Below, in pieces: positions 18,135 through 26,296 of a stretch of DNA of 64,000 bases. Source of the stretch: Amarolinea aalborgensis (GTDB lineage Bacteria; Chloroflexota; Anaerolineae; SSC4; Amarolineaceae); contig NZ_UETR01000001.1 in NCBI RefSeq assembly GCF_900491745.1, positions 1-64,000 on the forward strand, read 5' to 3'. Below the pieces are notes generated by a model. That model ran no database searches. It was not told where the DNA came from and was given only the letters and a program-made list of their open reading frames with translations. Both the position numbers and the translations under genes were made by a program. The stretch's first letter is position 1; every line of letters begins with the position of its first letter.

Positions 18135-19085
18135 GTGCTGTCACGTTTATTCAAGCGGCCGGAAGATCGCCTGGCCGAGCAGGAGAAGGTGCAGGAGAGC
18201 CTGGCCAAGACCCGGCGCGGCCTCTTTGGCCAGATCGGGGGCCTGTTCCAGGCCAGCGAGCTGACCGAGGAAACCTGGGATGACCTGGAGACGCTGCTCA
18301 TCCAGGCTGATGTGGGCGGCGAGACCTCAGCCAAGCTGGTGGAGCGGATGCGTAGGCGCGTGCAGGCGCTCGGCATCAAACGCGCCGCGGATGCGCGGGC
18401 GATCTTCGAGCAGGAGCTGATTCGGCTGCTCAACGAGCACCGGCCGCCCAAGGATGACATGGAACGTTTGCTGACGATCATCATGGTCGTGGGCGTCAAC
18501 GGCTCGGGCAAGACGACCAGCATCGGCAAGCTGGCCCGGCTGTACAAACAGGCCGGCTACAAGGTGGTCATCGCCGCCGCCGACACGTTCCGCGCAGCGG
18601 CGGTTGAGCAGCTGGTCATCTGGGGCGAACGCGCTGGCGTCGAGGTGATCAGCCAGGGGCCGGGCGCCGATCCGGGCGCAGTGGTGTATGACGCGATCCG
18701 CGCCTGCCAGGAGACGCGCCGCGCCGATGTGCTGTTGATTGACACGGCCGGGCGCCTGCATACCAAGTACAACCTGATGAAGGAATTGGAAAAGGTGCGC
18801 AATGTCTGCGCCACGCGCGTACACAAGGCGCCGCATGAGGTGCTGCTGGTGCTGGACGCGAACACGGGCCAGAACGCGATTCCGCAGGCCAAGCACTTCA
18901 AAGAAGCCACGCAGTTGACCGGCGTCGTCCTGACCAAGCTGGACGGCACAGCCAAGGGCGGCGTGGTCTTCGCCATCGGCGAGGAGTTGGGCCTGCCAGT
19001 GCGCTTCGTCGGCACCGGGGAAAAAATCACCGACCTGGCCGAGTTCAACGCCGAGGCGTTTGTAGCCGGCCTGTTCGAGCGCTAA
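18135..19085 (+). CDS. ftsY: Signal recognition particle receptor FtsY
   Basis: 316 residues, a compact FtsY without the long acidic A domain. The helical N domain (~1-100) is followed by the SRP GTPase G domain: GVNGSGKTTSIGKLA (P-loop), the DTFRAAAVEQL insertion box, DTAGRLHTK (G3), TKLDGTAKGG (G4) and the GTGEKITDLAEF closing motif. FtsY docks SRP-ribosome complexes at the membrane for co-translational insertion. GTG 18135 is supported by AAGGAG six bases upstream. It heads an operon with prfB and ribF (45-bp and 3-bp gaps). Its first ~40 codons are also found truncated at 15747. Confidence 0.97.
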   Translation: MLSRLFKRPEDRLAEQEKVQESLAKTRRGLFGQIGGLFQASELTEETWDDLETLLIQADVGGETSAKLVERMRRRVQALGIKRAADARAIFEQELIRLLNEHRPPKDDMERLLTIIMVVGVNGSGKTTSIGKLARLYKQAGYKVVIAAADTFRAAAVEQLVIWGERAGVEVISQGPGADPGAVVYDAIRACQETRRADVLLIDTAGRLHTKYNLMKELEKVRNVCATRVHKAPHEVLLVLDANTGQNAIPQAKHFKEATQLTGVVLTKLDGTAKGGVVFAIGEELGLPVRFVGTGEKITDLAEFNAEAFVAGLFER

Positions 19086-19130
19086 GACGATCAGAAAAAA
19101 GACTGAACACACAGAAACGAGGAACCATAG

Positions 19131-20238
19131 ATGATGCAAGATCTCACGCTGCGCCTGGACAAACTCGATGCCCGCTTCGAGTCAATCTGGAGGCGGCTTT
19201 GACTTAGACGAAAAGTCTAAGAGAGTCGCAGACCTGGATCAACAATCGCAGGCGCCTGATTTTTGGAACGATGGCCTGGTCGCGCAAAAGCAGATGCGTG
19301 AACTGTCCGATCTGCGCCAACAGGTCGAGAGCTGGACCGCCCTGCGCCAAGAGGTGCAGGACGCGCGCATCATGCTGGAAATGGCGCAGGCTGAGGAGGA
19401 TGAAGACACCGGCGCCGAGCTGGAGTCCGAGTTGGATCGGCTGCAGAAGGTGTTGGAGGATCGCATCTTCCAACTGGCCTTGTCAGGCAAGCACGATCAC
19501 AACGACGCCATTCTCGCGATCCACGCGGGCGAAGGCGGCACGGAAGCGCAGGACTGGGCCAGCATGATGCTGCGCATGTACCTGCGCTGGGCTGAGCGCC
19601 GCGGGTACAAGGCCACCATCACCGATCAAACGGAAGGCGACACCGCGGGTGTGAAGAGCGTCTACGTGGAAGTGATGGGCGATTACGCGTATGGCTACCT
19701 GAAGGCCGAAAAGGGCAATCATCGCCTGGTGCGCATCAGCCCATTCGACGGCTCGGCGCGGCGCCATACCTCGTTCGCCAAAGTAGAGGTGATGCCGGTT
19801 CTGGACGATGACATCGAAATCAAGATCAGCCCGAACGATATTCGCATGGACTTCTTCCTCTCCGGCGGCGCCGGCGGGCAAAATGTGCAGAAGAACTCAA
19901 CGGCCGTGCGCATTACGCACATTCCCAGCGGCCTGGTGGTGACGTGTCAGAATGAACGCAGCCAATTGCAGAATCGCGAGTCCGCGATGCGCGTGCTGCG
20001 CGGCAAGCTGTATGAAATTGAACGGCAGAAGAACGAGGCCGAGCGGGTCGAAATCAAAGGCGACCTGGTGCATGCCGGTTTCGGCAGCCGCATACGCTCC
20101 TACGTCCTTCATCCCTATCAAATGGTCAAAGATGAGCGCACCGGCCTTGAAACCAGCGCTACCCAGGCTGTGCTCGATGGTGAAATTGACGGGTTCATTG
20201 ACGCCTGGCTGCGTCAACAGGTGGGCGACGAAGAATAG
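19131..20238 (+). CDS. prfB: Peptide chain release factor 2, with programmed +1 frameshift
   Basis: Frame 0 starts at ATG 19131 (GAGGA upstream), runs 23 codons and meets TGA at 19200-19202. Translation continues in +1 from GAC 19201 to the stop at 20238, giving ~368 residues in all. The product has the RF2 recognition motif SPF (in ISPFDGSARRHTSF) and the catalytic GGQ (SGGAGGQNVQKN). RF2 releases peptides at UGA and UAA. The in-frame UGA makes synthesis depend on RF2 scarcity, the classic autoregulation. Co-transcribed with ftsY and ribF. Confidence 0.96.
19188..19203 (+). promoter_or_regulatory. RF2 programmed frameshift site
   Basis: An internal Shine-Dalgarno-like GGAGG (19189-19193) precedes CTT-TGA-C (slippery CTT at 19197-19199, stop at 19200-19202). 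This is the canonical arrangement: SD a few bases upstream, CUU codon, UGA and a following C. Confidence 0.93.
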
Positions 20239-20241
20239 GCC

Positions 20242-21603
20242 ATGCAACGCTACTACGACCTCTATCAGACTCAACTCAGCGCGCCCTCCTACCTGAGCAT
20301 CGGCAACTTCGACGGGGTTCATGCCGGTCATCAGGCCCTGCTGCAGCAGATGCTGGCCGCCGCGCACCTGGCCGGCGCGCAGGCCGGCATCCTGACGTTC
20401 GATCCGCACCCGCGCGAGGTGCTGCGGCCTGACCAACCCCTGCCCAGCCTCTCCACGCTGGACGAGCGCCTGGCGCGGCTTGAGGCGCTGGGCCTGGACT
20501 TCGTCGTCGTGCAGCCCTTCAGCCGCGCAACCGCGCAGGTGACAGCGACCGAGTTCGCCACGCTCTTGGTCAATCACCTGCGCGTGCGTGCACTGTGGGT
20601 CGGCCCCGACTTTGCCCTGGGGCACAAGCGCCAAGGCACGGTGCCTTTTCTGCGCGAGCTGGGGCAAAGCCTGGGCTTCACCGTGCAGGTGGCGGCCGCG
20701 TTCTGGCAGGATGGTCATGAGGTGCGCAGCGGCGCGATTCGCAGCCTGATCGAAAGCGGCGACGTGCGGACGGCCGCCCGTCTGCTAGGCCATCCCTATA
20801 CCTTGACCGGCGCGGTGGTCAAGGGCGATCAACGCGGGGCCACGATTGGCTTCCCCACGGCCAACCTGGCCGTCGCTGCCAACCGTTTGCTGCCGGCCAA
20901 CGGCGTCTACGCCACATGGGCCGTGCTGCCCTGGGAACGCCGCGCCGCGGTGACCAACATCGGCGTGCGCCCTACGTTCAGCGGGCAGGGCCGTTCCGTC
21001 GAAGCGCACCTCCTGGATTTCAGCGGCGACCTGTACGGGCAGACGTTGACCCTGGAGTTTGTGGAGCGCCTGCGGCCAGAGCAGCGCTTCGACGGCATCG
21101 AGGCCCTGGTCGCCCAGATTCGCCTGGACGCTGCGCACGCACGCACGATTCTGACCGCCGGGGCCGAAGGGACAGAGCGCTCGCCCATTTACGAGGAACT
21201 GGAGCATACGGCCGATTGGGCCGTGCGCATATTCGGTCGTGATCTGCCCACGCTCTTTGCTCACGCCGGCGAGACTCTCTTTCGCCTCATCCACGCGCCG
21301 TTCACCGCCCCAGTCGAGGTGACGCGCCAGGTGCAGGTCGAAGGCGCTGATCTGGAGCTGCTGCTGGTGCGGTGGCTGCAGGAGCTGCTCTACTGGATGG
21401 AAACCGAGGGCGAACTCTACACCCAGTTCATCATCGAGACGCTGTCGCCGCCGCGATCTGCCGAACCTGCGCGGCTGACCGCGACCGTGGCCGGCGTCCG
21501 CGGCCGCAGCGACCGTTCGCCCATCAAAGCCGTCACCTACCACGACCTCAGCGTCAGCCAGACCGACGAGGGTTGGGAAGCAACCGTCCTGTTCGATACG
21601 TAA
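20242..21603 (+). CDS. ribF: RibF (riboflavin kinase/FAD synthetase) fused to archease
   Basis: 453 residues in one uninterrupted frame. The FAD synthetase nucleotidyltransferase domain (~1-185) has IGNFDGVHAGHQ. The flavokinase domain (~185-305) has GDQRGATIGFPTANL and NIGVRPTF. From ~313 onward an archease domain follows (YEELEHTADWAVRIFGRDLPTLFAHA, ending IKAVTYHDLSV and GWEATVLFD). RibF makes FMN and FAD; archease stimulates the RNA ligase RtcB. Each part is about full length for its family (RibF ~310, archease ~140), so this is a genuine fusion. ATG is three bases after the prfB stop. No rtcB is in the window. Confidence 0.93.
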   Translation: MQRYYDLYQTQLSAPSYLSIGNFDGVHAGHQALLQQMLAAAHLAGAQAGILTFDPHPREVLRPDQPLPSLSTLDERLARLEALGLDFVVVQPFSRATAQVTATEFATLLVNHLRVRALWVGPDFALGHKRQGTVPFLRELGQSLGFTVQVAAAFWQDGHEVRSGAIRSLIESGDVRTAARLLGHPYTLTGAVVKGDQRGATIGFPTANLAVAANRLLPANGVYATWAVLPWERRAAVTNIGVRPTFSGQGRSVEAHLLDFSGDLYGQTLTLEFVERLRPEQRFDGIEALVAQIRLDAAHARTILTAGAEGTERSPIYEELEHTADWAVRIFGRDLPTLFAHAGETLFRLIHAPFTAPVEVTRQVQVEGADLELLLVRWLQELLYWMETEGELYTQFIIETLSPPRSAEPARLTATVAGVRGRSDRSPIKAVTYHDLSVSQTDEGWEATVLFDT

Positions 21604-21736
21604 CGCAAGGACGCCAGGATGTCGAGACGCAAAGGTTTCTCTTGGTATCTCCTGTGCGACTTTGCGTTGAGTAACGATCTTTACACCTGTGTCTCACACG
21701 TGCAGAGTATGCCCCTAGCGGAAGAAGATAGCATCC

Positions 21737-24700
21737 GTGCTTGCACCAGACCTTGCAGACGCCGCCGCGCCCACTCCTCCGCTGTTGATTCGCGTCCTCG
21801 GCCCACTTGAAATCTCCTGGCTTGGCCGGCCCCTGGCTATCACGCGCCGCCAGGCACGCGCGCTGCTCTTGCGCCTGGCGGCTCATCTGCAGCCGGCGGC
21901 GCGTGACGAGCTGCTCTTTCTCTTTTGGCCTGACGAGCGCCAGCCTGTGGCGCGGCGCAAATTGACTCATCTCCTCACCCATCTGCGCCGCGCCTTGCCC
22001 CATCCCGACCTGTTGCAATTGACCGATGACTTCGTCACCCTGAATCCGGCCCTGGTGTGGTCGGATGCGGCCGCGTTTGCCATCCTGTGCGCGACGCCAA
22101 CCGGCGCAGGGCGGCGTGCGGCCTTGCGCCGGGCGCTTGAACTCTACCGTGGGCCTTTTTTGCAGGGACTTACCACGCCCGAAAGCATCGAGTATGAGCA
22201 GTGGCTGGCGCAGACGCGGGAATCGCTGCAGAGCGCGTACCGCGCTGCGGTCAGCGCTGTGCTCAGTCAGTGCCAGGCTGAGGGCGATTACGAAACCGGC
22301 ATTTCCCTGGCGCAGCGCTCCCTGGCGCAGGATGACGCACGCGAGGAAACCCATCGCGCCCTGATGGTGCTCTACGCGCTCAACGGCAACCGGGATGCTG
22401 CTCTGCGCCAGTTCGAACGTCTTACGATCATCCTCGATCGTGAGTTGGGCGCACATCCCCTCGACACCACGCGCGCCATCTACCGCGCCATTCTCGACGG
22501 GCAGCTTGATCGGCTGGGGCCAGCCCAGACCCAACCAACCTGGGTGGCGCTGCCGGGTGGGGAGGCGCCATTGATTGGGCGCGACGGCGCGCTGCGCCAG
22601 CTGCAGCAGCAGTTTGCACGGGCAGAGCGTCGCCAGGGCAACGTGGTTTTGATCAGCGGGGAGCCAGGGATTGGCAAGACGCGCTTGATGCACGAGTTCG
22701 TCAACGCCGTCCGCAACCAGGCTGTGATCTTTGTGTGCGTTGGCAGCGCGCAGCGCAGTGAACATGCCCTTCCCTACCAGGTGGTCAGCGAGGCCTTGCG
22801 TTCTCTCCCCGATTTGCCCTCGCTCGTAACCCAGGTCGCCCCGGTGTGGCGGCAGCAGGCGGCGCGTCTGCTGCCGGAGCTTGCGTTCGATCAGGCCGCC
22901 GCGCCCTTGCCCGACCGCGCCGATCCGGCGGAGGCGCGGCTGCACCTGCTCAATGCCCTCAGCCAGATCGTTCTCCATCTGGCTGAAACCCGGCCGCTGA
23001 TCCTGTGCCTGGATGATTTGCACTGGGCGGATGCGGCCACCCTCGACTGGCTGACTTACGTCGGTCGCCGGTTGTATGGCAGCCGCATTTTGATTGTGGC
23101 CACGCTGCGCCGTGAGGAAGCCGAACCACTGCATGAAGCGCGCCACAGCCTGGCCCGCGCCGGGGTTTTGACCGAGATTGACCTGGCCGCGCTGAATGCG
23201 CCGCAGGCGCGCGGCCTGGTGGAGTTTGTGACCGGATCGGCCGTTCCTTCTGACGTGATGGTTGCGCGCTTGCACCGGGCCACGGGCGGCAATCCATTCT
23301 TCCTTCTGGAGACCCTGCGCGCCTTGCTTGATGCCGGCAGCTGGCCGTCGGCCGAGACGGCGTCCCTTGAAAGCGACCTGCCGCTGCCGGACAACGTGCG
23401 CCAGGCGGTTGAGATGCGCCTGCAGCGGTTGACGCCGCTGGCGCGCCAGCTCCTGGAAGCCGCGGCTGTCCTGGGCAATGCCATGCGCCGCGATGTGTTG
23501 TTCCTGACCGCGGGCCGGGATGAACTGGAGTCCGTCAGCGCGACCGAAGAACTGTTCGCGCGGCAGTTGCTCGCCGAACAAGCGGCGGGGTGCCATTTTC
23601 TGCACGAACTGGTGCGCTCGGTGGTCTATCAGCGCCTGAGCGTGGGCCGGCGCCTGCTGCTGCATCACCGCGCGGCCGAAGCCCTGGAGAAGATCTTTGC
23701 GCCTGAGATCAGCGCGCTGATCCAGCATGACAAACCTGGCGCGGCGCCCAGGCGACCGGCGCGCGGGCAGGGTCTATCCGACGATGAGCTGCTGGCGGCG
23801 TTGGCGCGGCACCATACGACCGGCCGCCGCGACGATCAGGATACGGACAAGGCCGCGACCTACCTGCTGCTGCTGGGCGACCGCGCGCGTGGCCTGTTTG
23901 CACATCAGGCGGCTGTGGAGGCTTACGAGCAAGCGCTGGCGCTGCTGGAGCAGATGGGCGAATATGAGCAAAGCGCGCGTACGCTCATGAAGCTGGCTCT
24001 GACCCATCACACCGCGTTTCAATTTCCAGAGGCGCGCCTGGCCTACGAACGCGGGTTTGCAGCCTGGCAGCGCAGCAGCAGCCAGCCCCTGGCGCCGGCT
24101 GCACGCCAGCCGCAGACCTTTCACATCAACTGGACCGAGCCAACGGCCCTCGACCCGGCGCAAACCTGGGAGTTCTACTCCAGCGGCACGGCCGATCTGC
24201 TGTTCCGCGGCTTGCTCGAACGCACGCCCGACCTGGGGGTGGTGCCGGCGGCGGCGCGCGCGTGGGATGTGCGCGACGGCGGCCTGACCTATGTTTTCCA
24301 CCTGCGCGAGGATGCACGCTGGAGCGACGGCCGCGCGGTCACCGCGGGCGATTTCGAGTTTGCCTGGAAACGCATTCTGGGCGGAATGCAACGTTCGCCC
24401 TTCTTAGGCCTGTCGTTTGACGACATCAAGGGCGCCGCGGCCTATCGCCAGGGAACGCTGGATAGCATAGATCAGGTGGGCGTGCGCGCGCTGGATGACC
24501 TGACGCTGCTGGTGGAACTGGAGCAGCCCACCAGCTACTTCCTGCAGTTGGTGGCCTGCAGCGCCTGGTTTCCGGCGCCGCAACACGTGGTGGAGAAACA
24601 CGGCCCGGCCTGGACGCAGCCGGAGCATTTCGTGAGCAATGGCCCCTATCGCCTGGCTGCCTGGCAGCCGGGCCAGCGCCTCTCGTTGGTGCGCAACACG

Positions 24701-25603
24701 ACCTACTTTGGCCGCTTTGCCGGCAACGTCGAACGCGTCGAACTGGCCCTGGGACTGAGCTACGAAGCCGGCCTGGCTGCGTATGAGGCCGATCAACTCG
24801 ATGTGCTCAACCTGGAAGGCGCCTCACCTGGCATGCAAGACCGCGCGCGCCAGCGCTTTCCCGACGACTACGTGTCGTTGCCCACCCTGCGCTCGTGGAT
24901 TTTGCAGTTCGATGCCTCGCGGCCGCCGTTCGACAATCCTCTCCTGCGCCGCGCCCTGACCCTGGCGCTTGATCGCACCTACCTGGCTGAGGTCGTGCAG
25001 CGGGGTTATGAATTCCCGGCCAGCGGCGGCTTCATTCCGCCCGGCATGCCCGGCCACAGTCCTGGCCTTGCCCTGCCGTATGACCCGCAGGCCGCTCGCG
25101 AATCCCTGGCCGCGGCTGGCTATCCGAACGGCCGCGGTTTGCCGCCCTTGGCGGGGCTTAGCCACGCCGGCACCGACCCGATCTGCCAGTACGCCCAGCA
25201 GCAGTGGCGCCAGCAGTTGGGCGTGCAGGTTGACTGGGACATCGTACCGGTCGCGCTGCTGGTGGAGCGCCTGCTGACCAGGCGGCCCGCGCTGCGCATC
25301 ACCGCGTGGGCCGCGGACTTTCCCGACCCCGACAATTTCCTGCGCGAGGTGATCTTCCGCCGCATCTTCGGCGGCTGGCGCCATCCCCAGTACCAGGCCC
25401 TGGTCGAAGAAGCGCGCGTCACCCCGCGCCAGGACAAACGCATGCGCCTCTATCAGGCGGCCGAGCAGATTCTGATCCGCGAGGCCGCGCTGGCGCCGCT
25501 CCTCTACGCCCGCTACTCCTTGCTCCTCAAACCCCGCATCAAACGCTTCCCCACGTCCGCGCTCGAATGGTGGTTCTGGAAAGATGTCCTCATCGAGCCT
25601 TGA
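21737..25603 (+). CDS. BTAD/AAA regulator fused to a peptide-binding (SBP_bac_5) domain
   Basis: About 1,288 residues. A SARP-like winged-helix/BTAD unit (~15-260) contains IRVLGPLEISWLGRP and the ELYRGPFLQGL helices. A signalling ATPase (AAA_16/STAND-like) has Walker A GEPGIGKTR (~308-316) and Walker B LILCLDDLHWADAATLDWL. A helical TPR-like stretch follows to ~790. The last ~495 residues are a family 5 solute-binding domain (LFRGLLERTPDLGVVP, WSDGRAVTAGDFEFAWKR, FPDPDNFLREV). No signal peptide is seen, so the binding domain should be cytoplasmic and act as a ligand sensor, as in E. coli SgrR. GTG 21737 has only a weak GGAAGAAG ribosome site. Target genes unknown. Confidence 0.9.
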   Translation: MLAPDLADAAAPTPPLLIRVLGPLEISWLGRPLAITRRQARALLLRLAAHLQPAARDELLFLFWPDERQPVARRKLTHLLTHLRRALPHPDLLQLTDDFVTLNPALVWSDAAAFAILCATPTGAGRRAALRRALELYRGPFLQGLTTPESIEYEQWLAQTRESLQSAYRAAVSAVLSQCQAEGDYETGISLAQRSLAQDDAREETHRALMVLYALNGNRDAALRQFERLTIILDRELGAHPLDTTRAIYRAILDGQLDRLGPAQTQPTWVALPGGEAPLIGRDGALRQLQQQFARAERRQGNVVLISGEPGIGKTRLMHEFVNAVRNQAVIFVCVGSAQRSEHALPYQVVSEALRSLPDLPSLVTQVAPVWRQQAARLLPELAFDQAAAPLPDRADPAEARLHLLNALSQIVLHLAETRPLILCLDDLHWADAATLDWLTYVGRRLYGSRILIVATLRREEAEPLHEARHSLARAGVLTEIDLAALNAPQARGLVEFVTGSAVPSDVMVARLHRATGGNPFFLLETLRALLDAGSWPSAETASLESDLPLPDNVRQAVEMRLQRLTPLARQLLEAAAVLGNAMRRDVLFLTAGRDELESVSATEELFARQLLAEQAAGCHFLHELVRSVVYQRLSVGRRLLLHHRAAEALEKIFAPEISALIQHDKPGAAPRRPARGQGLSDDELLAALARHHTTGRRDDQDTDKAATYLLLLGDRARGLFAHQAAVEAYEQALALLEQMGEYEQSARTLMKLALTHHTAFQFPEARLAYERGFAAWQRSSSQPLAPAARQPQTFHINWTEPTALDPAQTWEFYSSGTADLLFRGLLERTPDLGVVPAAARAWDVRDGGLTYVFHLREDARWSDGRAVTAGDFEFAWKRILGGMQRSPFLGLSFDDIKGAAAYRQGTLDSIDQVGVRALDDLTLLVELEQPTSYFLQLVACSAWFPAPQHVVEKHGPAWTQPEHFVSNGPYRLAAWQPGQRLSLVRNTTYFGRFAGNVERVELALGLSYEAGLAAYEADQLDVLNLEGASPGMQDRARQRFPDDYVSLPTLRSWILQFDASRPPFDNPLLRRALTLALDRTYLAEVVQRGYEFPASGGFIPPGMPGHSPGLALPYDPQAARESLAAAGYPNGRGLPPLAGLSHAGTDPICQYAQQQWRQQLGVQVDWDIVPVALLVERLLTRRPALRITAWAADFPDPDNFLREVIFRRIFGGWRHPQYQALVEEARVTPRQDKRMRLYQAAEQILIREAALAPLLYARYSLLLKPRIKRFPTSALEWWFWKDVLIEP

Positions 25604-25752
25604 CCTGTCGCCAAACTGCCCCAAAACTCGCTGATCTTTGCCCCGAAAAACACCGGTTTGTAGCCAGTTTGTAGCCACCTCCGCGCTATACTACATTGTG
25701 GTTTGTGGCAACGTTGACCTGTTCAGTCTGGGCCAGCGCGGAGGAGGAGACT

Positions 25753-25986
25753 ATGTTTCCCGCTTCTAAATACGTCTCGTTCATGGTGCGCCTCTGGTGG
25801 GATGACCAGACCCAGTCTGAGGACTGCTGGCACAGCGAGGTCGAGCATGTGCAAACTGGGGAACGCTGGCAGTTTGACGATCTGGAGCAATCGCTGCGCT
25901 TTTTGGCGCAGATGGCTGAGCGGCTCGAACCCGCGGGGACTTCCCCACCAACTCTTCCCCCTGATGTTAGCCTACTGACCCCCTGA
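25753..25986 (+). CDS. Small conserved-type hypothetical protein
   Basis: 77 residues from ATG 25753, chosen over upstream frames because GAGGAGGAG lies five bases before it. The FMVRLWWDDQ...WHSEVEHVQTGERWQFDDLEQSLRFLAQM pattern looks like small proteins I associate with Chloroflexota genomes. They have no assigned function. It is followed by a strong terminator. Confidence 0.65.
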   Translation: MFPASKYVSFMVRLWWDDQTQSEDCWHSEVEHVQTGERWQFDDLEQSLRFLAQMAERLEPAGTSPPTLPPDVSLLTP

Positions 25987-26180
25987 GGTCGTGCAGGGCC
26001 GCTCCCGGCCTCTGCTCCCAGACTCTCTCCCGTCTGGGCGGGCGATGATATTCGTGGCCGTTTTCCCCCTACCTGCCGCCCGGGAAACAGACCACGAATG
26101 GCATCGAGCTTCTAAGAAATGGGCCGCTGTCCCTTGCCAGCAGCCCATGAGTTTGGCGTCCGGCCTCGGGGTTTTCCGCC

Positions 26181-26229
26181 GATCGAGAGGACGAGCTGCT
26201 CCCTGGCTCGCCCTCTCGATTCTTTTTTC
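26181..26229 (+). terminator. Intrinsic terminator
   Basis: ATCGAGAGG-CGAGC pairs with GCTCG-CCTCTCGAT across a short loop and is followed by TCTTTTTT. It ends transcription before the promoter at 26261. Confidence 0.8.
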
Positions 26230-26260
26230 AGCCCAGCGCTCATCGCGCCAGCGACCCGCT

Positions 26261-26289
26261 TTGTCAGTCCGGCCGCGCCGCGGTACAAT
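26261..26289 (+). promoter_or_regulatory. Promoter giving an apparently leaderless mRNA
   Basis: TTGTCA (26261-26266), 17 bp, TACAAT (26284-26289). The expected transcription start is at or next to ATG 26297, and no ribosome site is present. Confidence 0.6.
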
Positions 26290-26296
26290 GCACCCC

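Larger units (their letters stand above)
18006..18255 (+). repeat. Right copy of the 250-bp direct repeat (intact ftsY 5' end)
   Basis: Partner of 15618-15867. This copy continues into the complete ftsY gene. The unique sequence between the copies (15868-18005, about 2.1 kb) holds the AbiE-like operon. Confidence 0.9.

Noticed and set aside
19200..19202. TGA in prfB as selenocysteine or pseudogene mark
   Set aside because: The context GGAGG-CTT-TGA-C is the standard RF2 frameshift site.
21554..23728. Long minus-strand frame opposite the BTAD/AAA gene
   Set aside because: Antisense shadow of a strongly coding plus-strand gene. The product is Gln/Arg-rich and resembles no family.
25991..26296. 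Upstream extension of the membrane-protein frame
   Set aside because: The open frame crosses a strong intrinsic terminator and the -35/-10 promoter, and the extra residues are not protein-like.
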